DNA of 64,000 nt from Mytilisepta virgata. Its lineage: Eukaryota > Mollusca > Bivalvia > Mytilida > Mytilidae. Positions within the stretch are counted from its first letter, which is position 1. The number at the start of each line of letters is the position of its first letter. Made by a program: the position numbers and the translations under genes. The notes below the pieces were generated by a model that was given only the letters and a program-made list of their open reading frames with translations, made no database searches and was not told the DNA's origin. Positions 11,893-22,904 of this stretch are shown piece by piece. The stretch spans positions 34,364,150-34,428,149 of the forward strand of contig CM051514.1 in the NCBI GenBank assembly GCA_028015205.1, read 5' to 3'.

Positions 11893-12060
11893 TTACATAT
11901 CAAGAAACATGATGCCATCGTCTGCTTTGTAATAAAAGATGTCCTTAAACGAGGTTTTGAAATCGGACAAAAAATCTGACTTATCAGGGGACAGACAGGA
12001 TTCATTAAGGGTCAAACCTGAACATGCCATGTTCTTCTGCTTGTTCCTTTCTGTCGCCAT
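11893..12060 (-). other. Small ORF with good start context, status unknown
   Basis: 55 codons beginning ATGGCGACAG (good Kozak context): MATERNKQKNMACSGL to DGIMFLDM then a stop. It lies in the intron between exons 24 and 25, same strand, and does not fit the phases of either. Could be a retrocopy or chance ORF. Confidence 0.2.
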
Positions 12061-12340
12061 TGTGACAGCTGTTGTGAAATACAACTCCCGCTAGGAAAAA
12101 TAGTTCCGGATTAAATAACAACTGACGTATGGATATAATCTACCGTGTCTAACAATGACATTGTTAAATTATATTTAATAAACATTTGTATTTCATTATG
12201 ATTGCTAAATACTTGGAAAGTGTCGGATATTTTTTAATACAAGATTCGCATGAATACATACTGGTGACCATAGTGGTTGGGAGAATATGATGAAATTGAC
12301 CAGTTTTTAAAGAGTTTTGAAAATTAGAGAAACAGCGTCT

Positions 12341-12450
12341 TACATTATGACTCGTGGATTATTGGATTTCTCCTATCTTGATAGTTCAATTACGGAATTT
12401 TAATATCTCGGTTGGAGAAATCCGATAATCCAGTCGTAACAATGTAAAAA
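12341..12450. repeat. Foldback, ~35-bp imperfect arms
   Basis: CTTACATTATGACTCGTGGATTATTGG... and the reverse GGAGAAATCCGATAATCCAG..CGTAACAATGTAA. Confidence 0.6.
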
Positions 12451-12482
12451 GCTTTATTTCTGTTTTGTAATATAAAACATAC

Positions 12483-12528
12483 CTATTGGCCCCTTTGGAA
12501 CCTCACATGTTCCAGTTGTAAAGTATTT
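12483..12528 (-). CDS. Exon 24: X2 module, short Cys tail
   Basis: 46 bases, phase 0 in and 1 out: KYFTTGTCEVPKGPI. Holds the single X Cys but has neither the SAP-like tail of X0/X1 nor the Trp-containing tail of X3-X5. Donor GTATGT, acceptor TTTATAG. Confidence 0.65.
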
Positions 12529-12794
12529 CTATAAAGAATAAGAGACACAATTAAAAATATACAGAAACATAAATTATGAACTGTTAAACTGACAAGAAAC
12601 CTAATTTTCCTTTATCACTAATGGGAGTTATCCACAAACCACCATCCTCAAAATTAAGAACCAAATTTATTATTGAATTTCTATTAGTCTAACATTTCAT
12701 CACAGAAATGCACATGTTACGCAGAGTTATTAATTAACAAAGGAGATACAGAGACTTTAAGGATTGCTATGAACCTATACTTTAATATACTTAC

Positions 12795-12883
12795 ATCCAA
12801 ACCAAGGTGCTTTAAAACAATATCAAAGGCTTCCTCTGTCATTTTACCTCCTATGGCTGTTATAAGATCTGTTATTGACTCTC
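12795..12883 (-). CDS. Exon 23: X2 module, first half
   Basis: 89 bases, phase 1 in and 0 out: ESITDLITAIGGKM, then AFDIVLKHLGLD. Ends at the same phase-0 intron as X0 and X1. Donor GTAAGT. Confidence 0.7.
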
Positions 12884-14240
12884 CTATAATATAATTTTAC
12901 TGTTTCAAACAACCAGACAGGAATGATATCAAAAATGCTTTTAAACCTTATTATCAGATGATTTATTTGAATTTGAATGCAACTGTTAAGTAAATTTACT
13001 TTACTCCAATCCAAAGTCAAGTAACAAGAACGTATGATTTAAAATTTTAATCTGGATCTTTGTTAAATTTACCAGATTAACAACTGTCATTAAGAAACAT
13101 TATTGCTTGTAAGGAGTAAAATACTTATTAAAAAAGCTAATGTACAACACAAGAAAAAAAGAATACCAATTCTCAAAAAGTTAACCTCACAAATATCAAT
13201 AATGTTAAAGCAGTTAATTCCATGAATGATCTATAAAACGATCTGTAGAACACTAAAAAGAGTATTTTATTACCAAATAAATAAACAGAAGACTAAGAAT
13301 TGAACAACAGAAATTAACACAATACAAAACTGCTGTCTTACCGTAATACATTTTTCTTGATTTCCAAGTTATCCAAGAAACATTTTAACATTTGACCTTT
13401 AACATCAATCAACGATGTTACAAATACTAAAATTTTATTTCTCTACCTGAAAATGTGAAATTTTCATTGCATATTGGTATTGGTATTTCGTGGTCTTCTA
13501 TGAATATCTGATCCAGAAAACAGCTACCCTGAAAACATAGCTTCAAACCAAAGTCTACCAGGAACACTTTTTTGGTGTCATCCTTATCTATACTCAACCT
13601 AAATAAGTCCCAAAAACTTTGTAAATTGTACAAAAAATTCATTGAATATTTTGAAGATTTGAATTCATATGCTTCAATTTTTTTGCATTCTTAACAAAGA
13701 TAAAATTGTGTATCTAAAAAAATGACTATGTCCCCTGAACTTCCATAATTTGTAACTTAAAGTTTTACAGAATATACACATATAAAATTCAATGAAGAAA
13801 AATTAACTTTACTTAATACATGTATGTTGTCTGTAATGAGGAAGTAATTGAAAATTAAATTAAGAATGAAAAATGTAACTGAGATTCATGTACCACTATT
13901 CTTCCAATATGATATAGGCAGTGAAATAATAACAAATTAAAATAAAATTTTATGTTCTGAATTCATGAAACCGCTGTTACATTAAGCACCAGACTGCATC
14001 TGAACTTGATTAAAAACAGATAATACAATAAAATCTACAAAAGACATTCTCAACCAGTTTCTGACAATAACTGTATTCAAGTTAATGTAAAATAATTTGG
14101 AATTCTGCAATAAGATGGACATTGTCTTTTTAATTTGAAGGATTTGACTGAAGGGGAAAGTTACCTCATTAAAGATGCACTTGATCTGCTTGCTATATAT
14201 CAACTTTAAATTATTTTTCAAATATATTAACTAAACTTAC
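12884..14240. other. Introns around Z2, nothing else recognised
   Basis: Outside exon 22 (13447-13598) I see no exon or repeat. Confidence 0.55.
13447..13598 (-). CDS. Exon 22: Z2 three-Cys module
   Basis: 152 bases, phase 2 in and 1 out: [19 protein letters not shown], then KLCFQGSC and [10 protein letters not shown]. Donor GTAGAG, acceptor TTATTTAG. Confidence 0.78.
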
Positions 14241-14283
14241 AGCACTTGTACATCTTTTGTAATTGTAAGAGTTTCTTGTTTTC
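14241..14283 (-). CDS. Exon 21: W2 link module
   Basis: 43 bases, phase 1 in and 2 out: KQETLTITKDVQV. Same length and phases as W5. Separated from exon 20 by a 6.5-kb intron that contains the nested plus-strand gene. Donor GTAAGT, acceptor TTTTTTAG. Confidence 0.68.
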
Positions 14284-15246
14284 CTAAAAAATAAATTCCA
14301 TCTGACAGTTAAATCCAAAAGCACACAAGAAACACCTACACAAAAAGCAAAGAAATCCATTTCAATGATGACATGAAAGTTCTGAAATTCTGACCCAATT
14401 TAATTCTTGCTTCTTAAAGACGATATACTAATTCATAAAGAGGGTGATAAAGAGTGAATTCAAGGAAATGTTTCAGCATTTTACAATGAAGTTATTGCCT
14501 TATTAATATTCTTTAAAATTTCGATCATTTCATTAGTCTGATGTTTGTATTATCTTTTATCATTACAAAGATACTGTAAAGTATCCCCACAACAAATTTT
14601 ACCTAAATTTAAGAACCTGCCCATCAAACAGAGGCTCCAAATATAGATAAAATGAATTCAAAATCAAGTTGAATAATTATACAGAATTTAAATACCAAAT
14701 ACCTTCTCCTATAAAAGGAATGTGAATCAGAAGGACCAAACAATATTTTCAGATATAATCAATATTTCCAAGCCAAGTTCTTAGTGCTCTATTATAGACT
14801 AACATTTCAAATTTGCAACCTTCAACCAAAGTCTCTCAAATGCAGATTAAAGTAAATTCAAACAACTATCAGGATAAATTTTTTATTTGATCAGATTTGA
14901 CAGAACTTTTTGTAAAAATTAACTGTATTATGGCAACAGATTTTGTTATTGGTGACAGAGGTAGGAGTACTAGACAACAATCAGTTGAATACACATGTGT
15001 ATATAAGATGTAGCTAATCAGCCCTATATTCAAGAATACTAGCATTATTTCCTGCATTACCTATTGTATTCAAGAAATTTAAACAAAACAGTATGTTTAT
15101 TATATTTTGTTAGATTATAATTTTTGCAGATTCATAGGTGCAGCTGAAAGTCTACAGAATATAAATCATTTTCATGTATAGAAAAAATACAAATTAGGAA
15201 AAATCAGTATTCCTCATAACAGTTGCAAACACTGATTCCAAATGTA
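14284..15246. other. Intron, nothing recognised
   Basis: AT-rich, no clear structure. Confidence 0.6.
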
Positions 15247-15370
15247 AATACTGTAAATTCTGAAATTATTGTGATGTGTTTATTATTACAAAAAATGTAA
15301 CAGGGTTGTAATCGCAATAATTTAAACTTGCATTTTGGAATTTTTTATATGAATAACCTGGTGCATGTGT
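15247..15370. repeat. Inverted repeat flanking the nested gene, left
   Basis: ATACTGTAAATTCTGAAATT...ATCGCAATAATT...GCATTTTGG...ACCTGGTGCAT is the reverse complement, with gaps, of 20661-20790. Confidence 0.6.
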
Positions 15371-15968
15371 AGTGTAACGTTCAGTTAGACGTCACGATTT
15401 TTGCATAATGTCTAAGTTTTTAAAACGCTATTTTAGTTGTTTTCCCCTTTAAATATGTTTACGAAAATTATACCAATCGAAAGAGCATCATTTGTAGATT
15501 AATATCATCTGTTTTTTATTCAACATTTGTACATTAACACTTACCTTCCGAATGTTTAAACTCGGCGACGTTTCCGAAATTTATACGCGGTATGATAGTT
15601 GGACAGCGTAAATTTAGAGCGATCTCGAGTTCTGACTAAATTTGCCACCTTTGTCCGTTTGTTTAGACATTTAAAATTAACATAATATGAAAGCGCGTAT
15701 TTTAAGCTTTATTTTCGTATAACTTTCTTGAAGATATTATAGCTTTATAAAATTTTAAAATTTAAAAAACAATTTCATTTAAAATTTTCAATATTTATTT
15801 TATAAAAGTATTTGATGAAAGTTATATGAGTAAAAAATTTAAAACTAGCTCTTTTCAAACAGTAACTAGTCAAAAGATGCGAAACTAAAGCGATACTGAC
15901 TTTACTTCATTAAAAAAAGGTCACGACCTTCAAAATTTTCTGAAAGTCGATAACGTTCCAGATCAAAA

Positions 15969-16048
15969 TGAATTCGATTTCTGTAGCCGCAGCGCAAATA
16001 AATGGCGTGTTTAAATCACTAGAAGACGCGTGTAAACGTGAAAACATA
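15969..16048 (+). CDS. Nested gene, exon 1
   Basis: Plus-strand ATG followed by 26 codons and a split codon: MNSISVAAAQINGVFKSL then EDACKREN. Donor GTAATT. Lies inside the intron between exons 20 and 21 of the minus-strand gene. The upstream 500 bases are locally richer in CpG, as for a promoter. It joins exon 2 in frame through an Asp codon. The protein is unknown to me. Confidence 0.6.
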
Positions 16049-16303
16049 GGTAATTTAGCACAATAATATACGGATAAATGTTTCTTTGCTAAAATAAAGA
16101 ACTTACGGATACCGGTAACATGAATGAACTACGTGAACTATTTATAAACAATATGAAAATCAAGTTTCACTTTCGATTTTACGCAATCCTCTGTTGAAGA
16201 ACTTATATAAAATAAATATAGTTTCCTAACATCAAAGAAACTAGATATTTAAAATGAAACTTCCTAGACATAATTCAAGAAAAATGTGAACTTAAATGAA
16301 ACT

Positions 16304-18863
16304 AGAGGCTCCCAGGAGCCTGTATAGCTCACCTGGATACACCACTCTGCTGGCATAGGATGTAATGTGGACCTGTCAGATAGTTTTTAATGGGGACTAT
16401 CCAAGAACAATTGTAAATTAGTTTGGTTCCAATTGGTATAGTAGTTTCATAAGAGTCAACTGTTAATTCATGTTCCCTGCTGGCAGTGTTCTTTCAGTTG
16501 GAGCATACGTGTTGGATACAATTTTTTAAAGGGGACCACCCAAGGATCATTGTAACCAAGTGTGGTTCCAATTGGTACAGTAGATTCAGAAGAGAACTTA
16601 ATTGATCTTTGAATACATTTCCCCATGGGGTCCAATGTTAAACTATGTTCCCTGCTGGTGGCCGTCTTGGATCAGGTCTGAACATGTCAGATACAATTTT
16701 TAAATTGGACCATCCAGACTATTGTGACCAAGTGTGGTTCAAATTAGCCCAGCGGTTTCAGAGAAGATATTTGAATACATTTCCCCATTGGGCCAAATGT
16801 TAAACTATGTTCCCTGCTAGTATCCATCTTGGATCAGGTGAGTGTCCAATGTTAAACTATGTTCCCCACTGGTGGCCATCTTGGACCAGGTATGGACATG
16901 TCCGATACCATTTTTAAATGGGACCAAAAGACAATTGTTCAGAGAACAATTGCAAGGTCTTTCCCGTGTCAAATTGCAATTAAGGCTATTAAGCATGACT
17001 GTTGACCTTCTATTTTGACTTGTATAGTCAAAATATAGGACTGTCACAATAACCTTGACCATTGACCTTCGATTTTGACCTCTACAGCTCTAAAATAGGT
17101 CCCTGAACATAAATATATATGGTTGCTAGGTACTTTTATATCAGTTGCTAAGGGCTTTTTCGATGACCTTGACCATTGACCTTCCATTTTAACCTCTATG
17201 GCTCTTTAATAGGGTCCTGAGCATAAATATATATGATTGCTAGGTACTTTTCCATCGGTTACTAAGGACTTTTTCAATGACCTTCACCCTTGAACTTCCA
17301 TTTTGACTTCTATGGCTCTAGAATAGTGTCCTGAGCATAAATATATATGGTTGCTAGGTACTTTTCCATCGGTTACTAAGGACTTTTTCAATGACCTTGA
17401 CCAATGACCTTCCTTTTTATCTCTACAGCTCTAAAAAAGATTCCTGAACATAAATATATATGGTTGCTAGGTACTTTTCTATCAGTTGCTAAGGACCTTT
17501 TCAATGACCTTGACCCTTGACCTTCTATTTTGACCTCTACAGATCTATAATAGTGTCCTGAGCATAAATATATATGGTTGCTAGGTACTCGTTTGCTAAG
17601 AACTTTTTCGATGACCTTTACCCTTGAACTTTCATTTTGATCTCTACGGCTCTGTAATATGGTCCTATGCATAAATATATATGGTTACTAGGTACTTTTC
17701 CATCGGTTGCTAAGGGCTTTTTCAATGACATTGATCCCTGACTTTTGACCTTGGTACTAAAATGTAGATCTTTTGAAACTGATCTTTTTTGTATTAACAT
17801 TTTCTTCATATCTATAATGGTTTTCGAGATATAGTATAAATCAAACATGTGTCAAGGGCAGTAACTCCTATATGGAGTCATCGTAGAACTTCAGTTCTAA
17901 TGAGACAAATTTAGATCTTGACAAGATAAACATTTTTCCCAATACATTTCATCAGCTATCTCTTAAGGTTTCTGAGTTATTTCGATAACAAGGTCTGCGG
18001 TCAAAGGTCAAGGTCAAAATTGAGATTTGACCTTGACCCCTTTCAATAGCTTATTTGGTCCTATGACCAATAGTGAAAGTCCCATGCCTGTACATGTCAT
18101 AGTTTTCAAGTAAAAAATTTTAGCGAAAACTGCTTTTCATTAAGGGGACATAACTCTTATTACAACATTTGAAATCCTTTCGGTTTTGTGTCATGAAGCA
18201 TGCAGTCGATAAACCAAACACTTTTGCAATTTAAACTTAACTTCTATCTCTTATAGTTAATAAAATATAAGGCAAAATATATTAAAATGTTGAAAATTTG
18301 ACAAAGAAAGGGCAATAACTCCAAGATGGGTATTCTGATTTATAACACAATTAGAGGGTATGTTGATCTTGACATGCTGAACATTTCTGCAATAAAACTT
18401 AACCTCTATCTCTAATACTTTTCAAAATATAAGACAAAATGTATAAAAAATTTGAAAATTTCACAAAAAAAGGGCAATAACTCCAAGATGGGTATTCCAA
18501 TTAACTTCAAAATTGCAGAGTAGGTAGATCTTGCCATGTTGATCATTTTTACCCCATGTCAGATTTACGATATCTGTACTGGTTTTTGAGTTATTAACCA
18601 AAAACAGCAATTTACCCCCTATGTTCTATATATAGTAACAGCGGCCATGTTGTTTGGTCCTTGGACTCATCGGATATAATTTTGAAACTAGGTATCCTGG
18701 TGATGATTCAGACCAAGCTTGGTTCATATTGGCCCAGCAGTTTCAGAGGAGAAGATTTTTTAAAAAGTTTACGCCGGACGACGGACAACGGACCACGGAC
18801 GGACGCCGACGGACGCCAAGTGATGGCAATAGCTCACATGACCCTTCGGGTCAGGTGAGCTAA
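16304..18863. mobile_element. Family A repeat, long copy with 114-bp tandem block
   Basis: Starts AGAGGCTCCCAGGAGCCTGT..GCTCACCTGG, ends GGGTCAGGTGAGCTAA. Contains about six units of 114 bases (GGTTGCTAGGTACTTTT at 17121, 17235, 17349, 17462, 17576, 17683) and a GGACGGACGCC tract before the end. Sits in the intron of the nested gene. Confidence 0.8.
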
Positions 18864-18879
18864 TAAAAGGCAATAGGGG

Positions 18880-18960
18880 GGATGGGATTTTTTCACGAAA
18901 TGTAGGTTCCTGTTTTTGTTTTTCAGATAAGAATTATGCTTTCCTGATTAGATATTTAAA
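18880..18960 (+). repeat. Partial copy of the nested gene's exon 2 acceptor
   Basis: GAAATGTAGGTTCCTGTTTTTG..TTTTTCAGATAAGAATTATGCTTTCCTGATT closely matches 19087-19142, then turns into unrelated sequence with a stop. A decoy acceptor 190 bases upstream of the real one. Confidence 0.7.
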
Positions 18961-19100
18961 ATAAAAATACAAGTTCTGCTTGGTAAAAACATTCGAACAA
19001 ACTTCTTAGAGAGAGAAAAAGTGAACTTAAATGAAATTAAAGACAATTTAATATCCTAACTAGAGAGGTAGGGGATTTTTTTCTTCGCGAAATGTAGGTT

Positions 19101-19393
19101 ACTTTTTTTATTTTTCAGACATAAATTATGCTTTCGTGATTCAGTTACGAGATATTCTTCAGTACGAACAACAAAATATACAAGAAAATTTACCGGGTCT
19201 TCTAAAGAAAGTAAACTCAAGAGTAAAGATACCAAGTAAAATAAGTGATTTGATAAGGAAGATAGAAAACAAGTTTGATAAAGCAAATACAGAAGAATTA
19301 AAAGAAAAAGTTTTAAGAGAAGACCAAATGATTCTTCTCTTTGATCATGGAAGCTGGAAAAAAATGTTTACAAACAATCACTACCAAATATAG
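19101..19393 (+). CDS. Nested gene, exon 2 (last exon)
   Basis: Follows a pyrimidine-rich acceptor (ATTTTTCAG near 19118; the coding part starts just after it) and runs INYAFVIQLRDILQYEQQ ... ENLPGLLKKVNSRVK ... DHGSWKKMF to a TAG at 19391-19393. The whole protein is about 115 residues, helical, Lys/Glu-rich and without a signal peptide; probably intracellular. Unusual for the window, it keeps an open frame of 86 codons to a natural stop. I recognise no family. The left border of the exon is 19119 if the AG at 19117-19118 is used; the listed start includes the acceptor tract. Confidence 0.58.
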
Positions 19394-19860
19394 AAATTAC
19401 TGCTCTAGTTCTAACTGAATGTGAAAGTCTAGTTTTTTTGTTGATAGTGTACGTTGTGATGTTCTTCTTACTCACAGGTCTTACTTATAGTTAATTATTA
19501 ATAAATATTTGGTAATTCAATTTTTTGATTTTTATATGCATTTTTTGGAGGTTTTGCATTGAAAAAAATATTTGAAAAAAGATGACAATTGACAGTACAT
19601 GCATAACCACAAAAACAAAAATATGCTAACTTTACATGTGTTTTGAGAACTCTTGAATATCCTTAAACATTGTTAAATGAAATGAAATACTCAAAAAGTC
19701 ATTAAAACAAAAAAAATTTAAAGATGCAATATATTTGCAAATGAGACACCCATCCACCATCTACCAGAGTGGGTGACCTAGATTTATCAGCATACAGCAT
19801 TCAACAATGAGTAAACCCAATAAATGTCACTCAGTCAGTGTTTCTTATATTCAAGTTGTA

Positions 19861-20660
19861 AAGATTCATTAAGGATGTATGAAAGTTTGGTCTTAACAAC
19901 TTGATACTTTTTCATTTTCTTTACAATTTCAGAATTTATACTGTTGCTATGGAAACAAAAATACATATATTATTATATTTTATAAGCATTTTCAACTCTA
20001 AATTTGTCATAACAATAGTCCTCATCTTTTGTAATACAGAAAAGTTTCCACGTTTCTAATTTTTATCATTTGAGAAGAAATTTTCACGAAAATATGAAAT
20101 AATGCTTTCTGTTGCCATGGTAACTGAAAATTTAATAATCAATTATCAGAAAACAACAGCAGAAATTGAACCCCTAAACTTGTTTTATCAAGAAACTAAT
20201 AATTCCTATAAAAAACTGACTTCTGTGGGTACTATTGCAAGTTAAAAGCCTTCAAAGCAGTTATTTTCATGTTTTTTCTGTTTCGTTACCATGGTAACTA
20301 TGGATTTTTTTTCAATTTCCAACAAAAAAAAATTTCCATTTTCATACTCATTTAAGATACTTATATTTCTTTATATGTATTTAAAACTTTACATCAAAAG
20401 GTTCAGGCATTAAAAAGTTGGTCTTCTCTTAAAACTTTTTCATTATTTGATTTTTGCTTTTTTAACTGTTTTTGGTGCCATCTTACTGTACAAAAGTTAT
20501 CATAGAAACGGTCTAAAAATATAACATATTCAACACTTTCAAAATGTCATAACTCAAAAACTATACATCCAATCTCCATGAAATAAAATGTACTTTCTTT
20601 CTTTTTAAAAGATCTTTCTAATGCATTAAAGATCACTTAAATATGACTGATGAAATATTT
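19861..20660. repeat. Degenerate repeat with CCATGGTAAC motifs
   Basis: Units about 170-200 bases apart carry GTTGCTATGGAAAC (19943), GTTGCCATGGTAAC (20111), GTTACCATGGTAAC (20285) and a weaker form near 20495. These match the RFX X-box pattern, but lie in a repeat. Confidence 0.5.
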
Positions 20661-20790
20661 TGATGCACCAGGTTAATATGAATGAAGTGAGATTTTTCTC
20701 AATATCACAAAAATTAAAATCGCATTTTGGTCTAAAATGACAAAATCGCAATAATAAATATGAAAATAATTTCTGAATTTACAGTAAATA
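20661..20790. repeat. Inverted repeat flanking the nested gene, right
   Basis: TGATGCACCAGGTTAATATG ... GCATTTTGG ... AATCGCAATAATAAATATG ... TTTCTGAATTTACAGTA. Pairs with 15247-15370. Confidence 0.6.
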
Positions 20791-20840
20791 AATTCACAAT
20801 AACAAGTTACAGTTTCAATGAGATACAAATGAATACTTAC

Positions 20841-21092
20841 CCCAGTTATAGCTGATCAAAATTATAGATTTGCTGCTTCCTTCAAATCCAAATTTAAGAA
20901 GATATTTACAGAAATCCAATTCTATATAAGCATTGAACGACTTAGAAAAGCTCAGATCACCAAGATCTAATGAAACATCAACACAAGCATCAAACTTGAG
21001 GCAGTCAGTGGATATTGTGTAATACAGATGATCTTTTAGCAAACTATTTGTTATCTCTGGTAGAAACATTTCTTGGCCAAGCATTTCACATC
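20841..21092 (-). CDS. Exon 20: Y2 module, four Cys only
   Basis: 252 bases, phase 1 in and 1 out, ends ISYNWG like other Y modules. Two of the six Y cysteines are gone: the second (now Tyr in HLYYT) and the first of the CC pair (FDAC). The other four remain. The paired loss suggests those two form a disulfide in the other Y modules. Donor GTAAGT. Confidence 0.78.
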
Positions 21093-21177
21093 CTGTAGAA
21101 GAAGGCAGTTCATAATCATATTTACAGTATACTATTCAAAATTTAATAATTTGTAATAATCATATTCAGCAGTTCAA

Positions 21178-21219
<42 letters not shown>
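21178..21219. repeat. (AT)n microsatellite
   Basis: About 20 AT units, in the intron upstream of exon 20. Confidence 0.95.
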
Positions 21220-21220
<1 letters not shown>

Positions 21221-21452
21221 AGGGTATAAATTTCATTTCCTGTGTACCCCTATTGCATATAACTTATACTATTTGTTAGGACCTATAAATGTAAGAGAGC
21301 AAAATTAGAGCAATATTATAACCTTTTTCCACTTAAATGTTAGCTATACAACAAAAGTTTATTATATCAAATCTTGAATATTCAATCATCTTAATGCAAA
21401 AATATTTCTATTCACTGTGTAATTTTGTAACATCAAAGGCGGCAAAACATAC

Positions 21453-21594
21453 TTCTGTCATCAGTCTTCAATCTATCTATAAGCTCTGCATGAGATCCAG
21501 TTGAATTCAAATTTCTTTTTTCCAATTCAATTATTAATTGATAATTGGGTAACTTGTCTGGTCTAACACACGGTCCAGTTGACCTCAGCAAGTC
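21453..21594 (-). CDS. Exon 19: X1 module, Cys and SAP-like tail
   Basis: 142 bases, phase 0 in and 1 out. DLLRSTGPCVRP carries the single Cys; LIIELEKRNLNSTG then HAELIDRLKTDD is SAP-like, as in exon 13. Donor GTATGT, acceptor TTCCAG. Confidence 0.75.
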
Positions 21595-21844
21595 CTGGAA
21601 TAACAGTTTATATATTTCTTCAAAAAATAAAAGGCATTCTTCAATGAAATAACTATGGAGAAAAAAAAGAACAACAAGCACAAAAATTCTGTTTACTAGT
21701 AGTAATAATGACTGAAGTTCTAACTAAAATTCTTCAAAAAGGAGATCAATCTAATGACTGCCATCAACTGGTCACTAAGTATTCCAAAAATTTCAGTTAA
21801 GAATTTTTCATAGTACAAAAAAAGTTATAGTGAAACTTGCAAAA

Positions 21845-22330
21845 CTTAATTAGGCAACCTAAAATAAATTCCCTGGTTCTTAGACAATTGATTTTACAAA
21901 AATGGTGGAGTATTTAATTTTTTTAGTTTATTTTCTGTCAAAAGAGGCAAGGGATTTTCAGTTTAGATGTTTATCATGCAACATACAAATGTAGTTTGAA
22001 TCCATTTACATCTATGACGCATTGATTATACAAATGGGCTATCTGCTCAAATTTCCTCCATTTCTCCTGCAAACACTTGTCTACAGTGTAATTGTAAAAT
22101 TACTAGGCGGTATCATCCATGGAATGATTTGTCTGGGGCAAATATTCAAGTCAAACTCATTGCCATGATCATTTATCAGCTGTTTATTCACTTTCATTTT
22201 GACTTAATCAATGTCATACAACACTTGAAAATTGAGCCTGGGATGACATCTGCTTGAAAAGTACCTTTTGTGCCAAATCTGAAAGCTTTTTTTAGGGAAA
22301 AGTACCGGGTAGACAGTGAATTTTATCCAG
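21845..22330 (-). repeat. Dispersed repeat Q, copy 2 (inverted)
   Basis: Reverse-oriented relative of 1237-1770, in the intron between exons 18 and 19. Identity is moderate, so the copies are old. Confidence 0.7.
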
Positions 22331-22495
22331 AAATCAATTTGTCCATCGGAAACTTTCTAATGGGGGCAGCGATGCCTGACAACCAGATAAAAAGTTTATA
22401 TGGCCTTATGGACAGACTCATAAATTATAAATATATATTTTTTTATTTGACATGTCCTGAATCTACAATAAATAATTGCATTGCTATTATTATAC

Positions 22496-22632
22496 CTCTG
22501 GTATACCAAGTGCTTCCAACATTTTTTCTCTTAAAATTTTCTTTCCTTCCTCTAGTGCTTTTTTGGCAGCCTGTTTTATACTCTTTTTTATAGAATCAAG
22601 ATTGAGAAAGGATGAATAATCAATGTTCCAAA
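22496..22632 (-). CDS. Exon 18: X1 module, first half
   Basis: 137 bases, phase 1 in and 0 out: WNIDYSSFLNLDSI, a Lys/Ala-rich helix, then MLEALGIPE. Aligns with the LGL segment of the other X modules. Donor GTATAA, acceptor TTTCAG. Confidence 0.72.
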
Positions 22633-22904
22633 CTGAAATAAAAAAGGAAGAAAATATTACTGACACTTTTTCAGCTCTATCTGAATCTAGAAAAGCATGC
22701 ATTCTACCAGTTTCTAGGGCTTGTATAAAGAAATGTATGCATGGACAATTATTATGTACATATTACAAAAATTATGAAAAATTTATTCTTGGTCAGGAGA
22801 CAAGATCTAGATTGTTTTGTCCACAATATTTCTTCAACAATAAAAAAACTACAATATATCAATTTTTAAGACTGAAAATTAGTTTCTAAATAATTTTTAC
22901 TTAC

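Noticed and set aside
17388..17848. Open frames with repeated SNHIYLCSG peptide
   Set aside because: Produced by a 114-base noncoding tandem repeat inside a family A element.
22270..22593. 107-codon plus-strand open frame
   Set aside because: Lies over repeat Q and antisense to exon 18; no domain seen.
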